A DNA stretch of 64,000 bases from Apostichopus japonicus. Lineage: Eukaryota > Echinodermata > Holothuroidea > Aspidochirotida > Stichopodidae. The stretch covers positions 27,005,841 through 27,069,840 of the forward strand of contig NC_092575.1 of NCBI RefSeq assembly GCF_037975245.1, in the 5' to 3' direction. The notes under the pieces are model-generated. The model saw only the letters and a list, made by a program, of their open reading frames with translations, did not search any database and had not been told where the DNA came from. Each line of letters opens with the position of its first letter. Position 1 is the first letter of the stretch. Both the position numbers and the translations under genes were made by a program. Positions 51,101-62,900 of the stretch are shown piece after piece.

Positions 51101-53900
51101 TTTCTTTTGAACCTGTAATGTTTGACATCAAATGTACAAAGAATTAAAATAAAATAACAAAATGGAGAGGAACTGAGGTGGCTATTAGGGGAAGAGGAGG
51201 CCACCCATCACTTGCATATAAAAACTTGTAATCTTCTTTTACATTATTTTTTCAAAGTCATAAATCCATGAAATCTTCATGTCCGAAAAATTGAGATGGA
51301 AAAACGTGGGTTGTTTTGATATCTAGAAGTGGACAGTTTTGATGGTAGTCACCACTACAGTCTACATTAACATACAGTAGGTCAATAGGCCTAGCTCTCA
51401 AGGCAGGCATCAAGAATATGGTCGAGTTGTTCGCCTCTTCTAATTTGGCTGTTGTCATTGACATCAAACTATATGACCAAAAAGTCCAACAGAGACTGAC
51501 CTAAGATGAAGGATACCACATGAAAAACAAGTTCTTAAATATTCTATGACATTACTAAACCTTGCAACGTCGTTCTTTCGACTAACAGGCAATAAGCGCT
51601 AAAGGCAAGACTAGCAGGATAAAGTGTAACCTGCAGAGACTATTCGTGGCAAAAATGCAAGTTATATATTTGTTGTACCATGATTGATATTGATAATTGT
51701 AGAGACAGAGCAAAGATTTGAAATTAGGAATCAAAATTAAAACTTCCAGTATTGAGATACTGCATCATTGATGCTCTTGTTCTTTCTTAAAACAACACTG
51801 AGCTGCTGCCCCTACTTTTAGTAAAAAGGTCCGTTTTTGATGATTAAGCCCCGCCCCCAAGTCTGTTTTGTAGCAGATTGGCTATGACTCATAACAGCTA
51901 CATGTTAGATATACGAAAATGGCTACCCTCGCGAACAATTTTCTGTTCTGTAGTTAGGTACGCGAGGTGTTAGTGTATTGCATGCTAATTACATTCTGTA
52001 CTGCTGAATTCTACGTAACATCCATTTAAGGATAGTACTGGTGTAGTGTTCAACCGATTAACCTAATCGGAATCGGAATCGGTACGAATATTGCATAATC
52101 GGTACATAATCGGTATCGGTAAAAATTACGTGGAATACCAGTTATGTCATACCGATTATTCAAAAACATATGGAAGGTGAAAATATCATTATTCAAAAAC
52201 ATATGGAAGTTGAAAATATCAACTGATGAATTAGGTTTGTTCTTTTACTACGAAATATTAAAAAAAGGCACCCCCTATACGTCTTTCACAGTGTATACTT
52301 TCATCAAATTAGGCTGCCAGGGTCGCCGATTTTGCTTCCTTCGTGGTTATTGGCTGCATATTTCTTGGCACAGTAAGCATAGCAGCAATAGCAATTTCGC
52401 GAATTCAGGAATGTGCTGGACAGGGTAGGAAATAAGCGGGGGCAACGGGCGATTCGCCCTCGCAAGTGCTAAAAAGCCCTCCTAAAGCACAATTACGAGT
52501 GCGAAAAAGAAAAATGAAATATAAAAAAATCGCCCTCTTTATATCAGGTGTCTGTGTAAAATTAATTGTGACATGCGTTTGCTTTAGCTAGGAATTGCAG
52601 TTGCATCGCGAATCGCGCAGTTTTCTCACCCCGCATCAAAATTTGAAGCAGTGCGAGAGGGTCGCGCACAATCACCGGGAACTTCCCGTGGTAAATTACG
52701 GCCTGCAGTACTAGCGAAAATAACCTAAAATCCTCACAAATCTCCGACCACATAGTAGCCTTACTTCACACTAAATCAACTGCATGGAAATCTAAACTTG
52801 ACATCTGTTTATTCGCTCTAGTTGTGTCGCAAATAAAAACTAAAAATATCCACGGAAACTGCAATCTTCGACCACATGTTAGCCTAACAACCACACTAAG
52901 TCAATGGGAAATGTAGCCTAACCATCGGTTTGCAAAAAAAAAAAAAAAAAAATTGCGTAGCTTAGTTTACAACTTTCAATTTGCTGGAAATCGGCATTTG
53001 TTTGGAAGGTAATGTAAGTGATATGTCTTATAGAGGGAATGTTATATTTTATATTGGAGTAGTTTCTAGTTGTTATTATTTCTTTACATCAATCTGGTAT
53101 TACATTTTAGAGTAATTTTAAACAAGTTACGATGGTACAATTTGTTTTTCAGTTTGATTGGCCTAAGCTTACACATTCTAATTGAACCTGAATGGAGTTA
53201 TATAGGTAACGAATAGGTATGTTTAACTTCAAGTTCGTAACATTTCTATTTGTTCATAAACGGTATAATACTGAAAATAAGTACAAAATATTGTCGGAAT
53301 GAAGGCAACATGTCATTAAAATTTACACTTTGGTAAAGATTGCAGATGGATGGTTTGTCTGAGATACTTTTTGAGATGGATATTTTGAGTAACTATTCGT
53401 AGCCCATTTCAGGCCATTAACAGGTGACATTTACGTCGAGGTGGTTAGGCCATTCGCTTAGCACAGTGCTGACTAGGTAGGATGTCATATCTCCGTATTT
53501 TGGAAATTTAAAAAAAAAAAAATTCTTTCCGAGAAACTCCAGAGGTAATTTGGTACATACAAAATGGTACCTTAGAGCCTTGTATAACAACGAAGCAAAA
53601 GGAAACTGGGGAAAATCACAACAGTAATTGTTTCTGTCAAACTTTATTGCCGATTTCGTATAAACGGGATATTTTCTCATTTTCAAATAATCGGAATCGG
53701 TACGATTATGAAAAAATAATCAGTAATCGGTATTTTCTGTTATGCATAATCGGTTGAACACTATAATGGTGTTCAGGTAGCTTTTCAGAGCAAGGGCCAT
53801 GATAAGTTTGTTTGATTGCCCTTCATGTATTTTGTATAATTACGTATACACATTCTTGTATTTCTGAAGGCTATTTACTGTAGGCCTAGTGCAATTTAAA

Positions 53901-53936
<36 letters not shown>

Positions 53937-56900
53937 CCACTAGGCCTATTAGGCTTTCAGTGATAGCCACATTAGCATTGTACTGGTGTTCAGACAGCTT
54001 TTCCTAGGAAGGACCAGGGTAAGTTTGTTTGATGGGTACGTATAAAAGAGGAGCCGGCCATAGCATCACAACTTTGATAAGACAATAAAAATTGTATAAG
54101 GTTATGTTTTATTTATAAGGATATAGGCCTAAGATGTATAAGGTTATAAGAAGTATGTTTAGCTTTCTTTTGAACCTGTAATGTTTGACATCAAATGTAC
54201 AAAGAATTAAAATAAAATAACAAAATGGAGAGGAACTGAGGTGGCTATTAGGGGAAGAGGAGGCCACCCATCACTTGCATATAAAAACTTGTAATCTTCT
54301 TTTACATTATTTTTTCCAAGTCATAAATCCATGAAATCTTCATGTCCGAAAAATTGAGATGGAAAAACGTGGGTTGTTTTGATATCTAGAAGTGGACACA
54401 GTTTTGATGGTAGTCACCACTACAGTCTACATTAATATACAGTAGGTCAATAGGCCTAGCTCTCAAGGCAGGCATCAAGAATATGGTCGAGTTGTTCGCC
54501 TCTTCTAATTTGGCTGTTGTCATTGACATCAAACTATATGACCAAAAAGTCCAACAGAGACTGACCTAAGATGAAGGATACCACATGAAAAACAAGTTCT
54601 TAAATATTCTATGACATTACTAAACCTTGCAACGTCGTTCTTTCGACTAACAGCCAATAAGCGCTAAAGGCAAGACTAGCAGGATAAAGTGTAACCTGCA
54701 GAGACTATTCGTGGCAAAGTAGCAAAAATGCAAGTTATATATTTGTTGTACCATGATTGATATTGATAATTGTAGAGACAGAGCAAAGATTTGAAATTAG
54801 GAATCAAAATTAAAACTTCCAGTATTGAGATACTGCATCATTGATGCTCTTGTCTCATATTGTCAGGGTGTTTTTCCTTTTGAATCCTCAAGATTTTGCC
54901 GAGAAAAAAGTACCGACATATTTACTAAAAATGGTCATGGAGTTTTATATCAAAGATGGTTTGGTAAAGCTTGATCAAAATATCTGTGACTTGATGGAGT
55001 GAGGTGAATGCAAAGAGGTACACACTCTTTATCCATAATGAAACCATCAGATCACTCATGTTTCATGCAAAAGCTTTGAGATACTTCCTCAAGTTTCTTT
55101 TACCCTTAAAGCACAATCAGCTGTTAATGAGCCTAATGTCTTAACTACAACGAAACATCCAGCCCATAGATTTCTAAGGCTAAGCACATTTACCAAAGAA
55201 GTATTTCATGTCTATGCTTTTGTGATGTTGCCTGATCACATGCAGGTTTTCTGACTAGGTTTCTAAGTGTGTGTATATTATGATTGATTCATGACAGATA
55301 CCTCCTCCAGTCAAGGATAATTTAGGTCGCATCGTCACCGAAGCCCCGGTTGATAACTTCTCCATCAGATGTGGGATTGCTTATGCTCTGGGCCAGATAT
55401 CCCCTCTCATGTCTGGAGACCAAATTCCACAGCTCTTTGAATTTCTGGTCCCTGGGGCCCTCGGGGACAACAGCGAGGCGGTTAGGAAGGCCATGCTGGA
55501 TGCGGGACTAGCTGCTCTTACAGCTCATGGCAAGGTATGTATGGATGGGTAGATTTGATTATAGCTTCCGCACCTTCAAACAATTTTAATACCTTGAAGA
55601 CAACCTCTCAGAATGAACTTAATGGTTTGTTTTTGGTACTAGATGATGATTTTAACTTTTTTGCCAGCACAAAGTTATCTCATCACTTTTATATCCCTTT
55701 CTACTCTGTTTTATTTTGGCAGTGTGTTAAATAGATGCAAGGTTGCCTGCTTTTTCTAATTTTCTTAACAAATATTAGTATATCAAGAAGTACATCAACA
55801 ATTAAATAACAAAATATTGCAAGATGGAAGAATAATTGGCTAGGGTCGGCCTCAAACCAGTCACCTCAGTAAAGTGATCTTTTGTGGATCTATCCCATAC
55901 TGAACTAAGCTATCAACCCTTTCATAGGTGGTGATCTCTATTTAACCATGTCAGAGTCAGGCACATAAGATATTCAGTATCATGTAATTTGAATTGTAAA
56001 AGTTACCAACTTTAAAACACTGAGCCTCATCTCTTTTGGCAGGAGGAAGTGTCCAACCTCTTACCAGTATTTGAGAGTTTCCTGGACAAGGCTCCGACCG
56101 ATCAGTCCTACGATGCAGTCAGACAGAGTGTGGTGATCCTGATGGGGTCCTTGGCGAGGCATCTTGATAAATCTGACCCTAAGGTCAAACCGATAATCGG
56201 CAAGCTGATCGAAGCGCTCTCCACTCCTTCCCAACAAGTAATGATCACGTTTTAATATTCATTGGAAGAAATCATATGGGTTACCAAAAGCATTATTAAT
56301 ATACATAGATAAAGAATTTTGTTTTTAACTTGGAAATTAAGGAAATGGACTATTATGTAAATGCAATCCATCTACACTTACTTTCAGTCTAGTAGAGTAT
56401 ATTAAGCTCTAGTTAGAACTCTAACCTGTCAAACACTTTGTTTACGTTTTTTTCGCTGGATAGGTGCAAGAGGCAGTCGCTAACTGCTTACCCCCTCTGG
56501 TTCCTGCCATCAAAGAGGATGCACCCACCATCGTCTCTCAACTTCTCGCTCTGCTCTTGGAGTCGGAGAACTACGGGGAAAGGAAAGGTGCTGCGTATGG
56601 CCTAGCAGGGGTAGTCAAGGGGCTGGGTATCTTGGCTCTTAAAAAGCTGGACATTATGTCTAAACTGCAGGAAGCGATACAAGACAAGAAGAACTTCCGT
56701 CACAGAGAAGGTTAGTAGAGATTGCAAAGAGAGACAATGAGTATTAATGTAGTATAGTGCTACCGACAATGGGTAGTAATGTAGTATAGTGCTACCGACA
56801 ATGGGTATTAATGTAGTATAGTGCTACCGACAATGGGTATTAATGTAGTATAGTGCTACCGACAATGGGAGTAATGTAGTATAGTGCTACCGACAATGGG

Positions 56901-59900
56901 TATTAATGTAGTATAGTGCTACCGACAATGGGTATTAATGTAGTATAGTGCTACCGACAATGGGAGTAATGTAGTATAGTGCTACCGACAATGGGTATTA
57001 ATGTAGTATAGTGCTACCGACAATGGGTATTAATGTAGTATAGTGCTACCGACAATGGGGAGTAATGTAGTATAGTGCTACCGACAATGGGTATTAATGT
57101 AGTATAGTGTTACCGACAATGGGTATTAATGTAGTATAGTGTTACCGACAATGGGTAAATTAATGAAGTATAGTGCTACTGACAATGGGTATTAATGTAG
57201 TATAGTGCTACCGACTGAATAATTGGGAAACGTGGAATAAAATATTTACGATAAATGGTCTGATTTGATAATGCATCGTACTATGGCTTTCTTTTGCTTG
57301 ATTATTTGGCCATGACATTTATTTTACTTTCCTTGTTTTGTTCATTAATTTTATTAATTCAGGAGCCTTATTTGCATTTGAGATGCTGTGTAATATGTTG
57401 GGTCGTCTGTTTGAACCCTACGTGGTCCACGTTTTACCACATCTGCTCCTGTGCTTCGGAGATGGGAATCAGTATGTAAGGGAGGTAAGAACTCAGCAAT
57501 AAATAAAGTTTTGTATATTTTGTTTGGAACTTAAATGGTAAACTAGTTGGCAGTTGTACCTAAATGTGACTGGAACTTAAATGGTAAACTAGTTGGCAGT
57601 CGTACCTAAATGTAAACTAGGTGGCAGTCGTACCTAAATGCAAACTAGGTGGCAGTCGTACCTAAATGTAAACTAGGTGGCAGTTGTACCTAAATGTAAA
57701 CTAGGTGGCAGTTGTACCTAAATGTAAACTAGGTGGCAGTCGTACCTAAATGTGACTGGAAATGCTCTTGGATTGTCTTGCCCTGTATCAGCTGTCAATC
57801 ATTCTTGTTGTTTTGATAGACTTTTAGACTTCATCAATCTCAAGGCATTCTTAGTATTGCATTAACCTTGTCTTGGACTTTGAAGAAGTTCTTGTTCTAA
57901 AATCTCATGATTTTCATGTAGACAGCCTGAGAAAAACAGGAACTACAGAATTCAAATAAAAAAAATTTCCTGCTATTAAAACTGTTTCACACTGTTTTTT
58001 TCCCTTTTCGGTTGTTAAACAAATTTGTTCCTTTTAATAAATGTTGATTGATGTCGAACTAAAACGAAAGCAGGCATGAAGTTTCCAATGCCGTACTTAA
58101 AATATCTGGACTTCAACTTGTGTTTTGTTTTCCTCCAGGCAACAGACGAAACAGCTAAGGCCGTGATGAGTAAACTCAGCGGTCATGGAGTGAAGCTTGT
58201 ACTGCCCTCACTGTTAACAGCACTAGAAGAAGATTCTTGGAGAACCAAAGCAGGTGAAGTCTTGTACCACTCTTTATCTTCATACATCTGTCAATAGTGC
58301 AGAAAAGATCTTAAGTGGACCATCATCTCCACAGTAGCGTAACTCCTATGGGCTCAGACCAGGCTGAGCTGGGGGCCCTACCAAAAGGGGGCCTCCCGCT
58401 ATACTGATGCATTACTGAAATTATTGAAAGTCAAAATCCTAAGACATGAGATCTCAAAATAACCGATGTGTAAATGCAACTTGAAATGCCCGGGAAGTGT
58501 CTTTTCCGACGATCTAGGAGTTTTTTTATTTTTGGCAAAAAACAAATTGTGGTACGCTCCGCGCGAACCCATTGTGGCGCTCCGCTTAAATAGTATCAAG
58601 TAGTGTGTTACACATACATGACCTACTGATATCCCACCACCCCTTGTCAACATTTCTGCTGACCCGTTTGCTTGGACCTCCTGATAGGGGGCCCTTTGGT
58701 CCAGGAGCCGGGGCCCCAAGGCTCATCGTTATGCCACTGTATCTCCACGTGGCCTCTAATTCATTTTTTTTTTCACAGTTTTGTTCCTAAAGTCATGGTC
58801 TTAAGTTTTGTTGTTCTGTTTATAAAAGCCCCATACTGCACCTCAGGTCAATAGTCAGGATGTCCAGGAATCCTAGTTTTCATATTTTCCATCAGAAGTA
58901 CCTATTATTTCCTACTTATTGGTTTGCATGATTTCAAAATGCATGAAAGTCAACAATGATGCGATTATTATTATTATTTTATTTGTTTGTTGCATCACGG
59001 CTACCAACTATGCACAGCATAAATAAAATAAGTATTTGCTCTCAAGAATGTTAACAGTTTTCCTCTTCTGTCATCCAAGGTTTTGTATATTTTCATTCCT
59101 CCTACATTTGTCCTTCTTTTCTGTGAGGGTGTGCTGAGTAGTTTGCTGCGGTATTAGTCTTCATTGTGAAGCCAGATACAAATATCTGGTATCAAAATAT
59201 CTAAAAATGTTTTAGTCTACACCACATTTGTCAAATTCAGTTTATATTTTGTGCTGTTGATCGTTTTTTTTCTTTACAACAATCTCCACATATTTTTTTT
59301 ATTTTTTAATTATTTTCATTTTAATGAGGGTAGTCCTGCTCCGTGTAGAAGCACTGCTATCCAGAGGTGCCCTCAAGTTATATGATATGTTTTACGTGGA
59401 GACTGTCAACATGGATTTATTTTGTTCGATACAGGTTCTGTTGAATTGTTAGGTGCAATGGCCTACTGTGCACCCAAACAGCTATCGTCTTGCCTTCCGA
59501 GCATCGTTCCTAAGCTGACCGAAGTCTTAACAGATTCACACGTCAAAGTTCAAAAGGCTGGTTCCCAGGCCTTGTCGCAGATTGGATCTGTCATTCGAAA
59601 CCCTGAAATTCAAGGTAAGTCTTCAGACAGAGCCCGAAAGTAAAATAATTCCAAATACTTGAAACGTAGTGTGCATGATATTATGTTTAATTGAAACTAA
59701 AGTAATGGATTCCATGAGGGCACCTAGCTGAAAATGCAGGCCACTGGACAATGAACTTGATGAGAAGTAACACGGCAAGTTTGCATGATACTTCCAAGAC
59801 ATACAGTATCAAGGTATACAAACACACAAGCGCCTATCACATTTGCCCAGATGGGAACAACATTAGGGTTGGGAAGGGAACAAAATAAATCTATTATCCC

Positions 59901-62900
59901 TTCCCCTAAACATTTGAGAAATGTGCTATGACAATAAACTTGTGCTATTAATTATTTAATAAATAAATACCTAATGTTCTTCCCTTCTCCACCAATCCTA
60001 GCTGATTATCCAGATATCATTCCTGTAGTATTTAGATCATCCTTGTCTTCTTAAACAATACCTTGTGGCAAACAATAGCATTGCATTGTGTTTCAATTGT
60101 CTTTGTCTATCTACAGCTATTGTTTCATGTCATTTGTACAAATAGTAAACTTTAGTTCACTTTTAGCATCTTTGCATTTCATTATAGCAAATACAGTAAG
60201 CATTGTATTGTGCCGCCATATCTATTGTTCCTTGCGATTTGAGAAATAACAAAAGAAGCATTGTTCTTTGGCCTCTGCAGCTATCGTTCCTATTCTCTTG
60301 GAGGCGTTATCAGATCCTTCGCACAAGACATCCAAGTGTCTTCAGGTTTTACTGAACACCAAGTTTGTTCACTTCATCGATGCCCCGTCGTTAGCCCTGA
60401 TCATGCCAGTGGTACAGAGGGCCTTCCAAGACAGGTCTACAGAGACGAGGAAAATGGCTGCCCAGATTATAGGCAACATGTATTCTCTCACAGATCAAAA
60501 GGTTCGTGCTCTTTCCTGCTATATTTTAAAATTCAAAAGAACCTGTTTTCATTTGAAGTATTATATCTCAGGCCATCAGAAATGTTTGAATAGAATCTAT
60601 TGTGTATAAGTAGGCTGTGTACAATAATGTCACAAAAGATGTTTTAAATCTTGAGAAAAGTATGTCAACACTCAGCCTAGGACTGTCACACTTTTATTCT
60701 ACCTGGTTATTTTCTCTCTTTTTCGAAATGGAACAGGATCTGCAACCTTATTTGCCTTCCGTGGTCCCTGGCCTGAAGACGGCCTTGCTAGACCCTGTGC
60801 CTGATGTCCGTCGAATTGCTGCCAAGGCCCTAGGGGCAATGGTCAAGGGGATGGGTGAGACCAGCTTTGATGATCTTCTGCCTTGGCTGATGGAGAAACT
60901 GACCTCAGAGCAGAACTCGGTAGATAGATCGGGAGCAGCCCAAGGTAAAGTTCTCTTTCCTTGTAGTGACGGTTCTGTCTCACTAATGGTTCTCAAGTTG
61001 ATTTCCTATCTTGGTATATACATATACCTGGGTTGTATTGTACTTTAGGCTGCCTTTTCAATCACTAGACACAATGCCAAGTACATAAAGGGGAATTCTT
61101 AAACTATATTGAGTCGATAAATAGTGTTTTAGATATGTCAGTGGGGTTTGTGTTGCCTGGCAAATCTATGCAAGGTAACAGCGTAAACCAGAATGCAGAG
61201 ATAAAAACGACAGCAGTAAAGACTATGCATGCTTTCTGAGATGGAAATCCTTACCATTATTTAACTTAGAGATTTGCCAAAAAGTCAATCCTTTCATGAG
61301 ACAGATGTTTAAAAAGAGTTTGGTTTTTTGTCCCCTTAATATTCTCAACTCAGTTTGAGTCATTTACTGGAGTCCCTCATACAAAATAATTGATATCAAG
61401 TCATGCATGACCTCGACATAATTCAACTTTGTGATTAATTTGAATCAGGTCTGAGTGAGGTTATCGCTGGAATCGGGGTTGAGAAGCTGAACAAGCTATT
61501 ACCGGATATCATCAAGACTGCAGAGACACCGGACATTCCTTCTCACGTCAGAGACGGTTACATCATGATGTTCATCTACTTACCGGGAACCTTTGGTGAC
61601 CTTTTGACTCCATTCATTGGACGACTGATATCGCCAATTCTACTGGTAATTAATGTTTCAGTTGACTTGTTTGTAGTTAGTTAAACTCAGACATTTCATC
61701 TTCTCTTGGATTTAAATTACTCTTATATCTTGTATTATATGAAGAGAGTGATATCTGTGTTGTGAAACTGACAAAGAAGTGGAAAAAGGCAAAATGATGC
61801 ACTTATTAAGAATTGGTCATCAGGTCTCACACCAAGACCCCCTACCTAAACACCTTCTCCCCCCTCACCTGTGCTTCCGCAGTCTTCTTCTCATTAGCCA
61901 TTCTTTGACCTGTCCTGTCCTAACTGTAAGTTTTAAACATTAGACAGAGACAGTTTAACATCCTGGTGCAAGATTGACAGCTTATGAATAATTGTCTCTC
62001 TCTTCTCTTCCATCTTACCAAGGCCCTGGCAGATGAGTCGGAGTATGTGAGAGACACGGCTCTCAGGGCTGGCCAGAGGATCATCAACCTCTACGCCGAC
62101 ACCGCAGTGTCCGTCTTCCTGCCGGAACTAGAGAGGGGGCTCTTCGACGAAAACTGGCGTATCCGTTATAGCTCCATCCAATTGTTGGGAGATCTGCTGT
62201 ACAAGATATCTGGAGTGACTGGTAAAATGACCACAGAAGGAGGAGAGGATGACAACTTTGGAACAGAACATTCCACAAAGGTAGAGTCAGCTTCCACTGT
62301 TCTTGCACCCATTGTTCTATTCTGTTCTGTTCTATTGTACTGTATTACATTGTATTGTACTTCTTGTTTTGTATTGTATAGTATTGTGTTGTATTATGTT
62401 ATGTTTTGTTGTATTGTATTGTATTATATGGTGTTCTATTGTATTGTATTGTATTGTACTGTACTGTATTGTATTGGTTGTGTTGTATTGTATTTTACTG
62501 TGTTGTATTGTATTGTGTGTTGCATTGTGTTCTATTGTATTGCATTGTGTATTTTATTGTACTGTGTTGTATTTTGTTGTATTGTGTTGCATTGTGTTGT
62601 GTTGTACTGTATTGTATTGCATTGTGTGACATGGTACTGTTTTGTATTCTGGGAATAATTTAATGCTCATATTTTGTATATCACTTTTGAAGGCTCTTAC
62701 AAAATACTATGATACCTTTGTACAAAAACTGCTATACATCTTTGCACTTGTATAGCAATTTGCCCATTTTACATACCATTTTGCGATACAGTACCAGATA
62801 AATTATGCCCTGACATTGTATTGTATTGTCTTGTATTGTCTTTTATTGCATTACATTGCATTGGATTGTTTGCACGCAGAGGATGATAACACAATTTGCT

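Larger units (their letters stand above)
48711..54853. repeat. Recent 3.07-kb tandem duplication in GCN1 intron 26
   Basis: Copy 1 (48711-51779) and copy 2 (51780-54853) match almost base for base from TCTTTCTTAAAACAACACTG to TTGATGCTCTTGT. Differences include a 6-base gain and a short local duplication in copy 2 (near 52066 and 52175-52206), different A- and AT-run lengths, and about 52 bases missing from copy 2 near 53198. Each copy contains one hAT-like element at the same place. No conserved coding frame was found in either copy. Confidence 0.95.

Noticed and set aside
49454-52753. Identical 63-residue minus-strand frame in two places
   Set aside because: It is repeated only because the 3.07-kb segment is duplicated; it lies in a non-coding transposon and matches no known family.
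62303-62663. Open frames rich in Cys, Val, Leu, Tyr and Ile (possible membrane protein)
   Set aside because: All three forward frames are open over a TATTG pentamer repeat; composition artefact.
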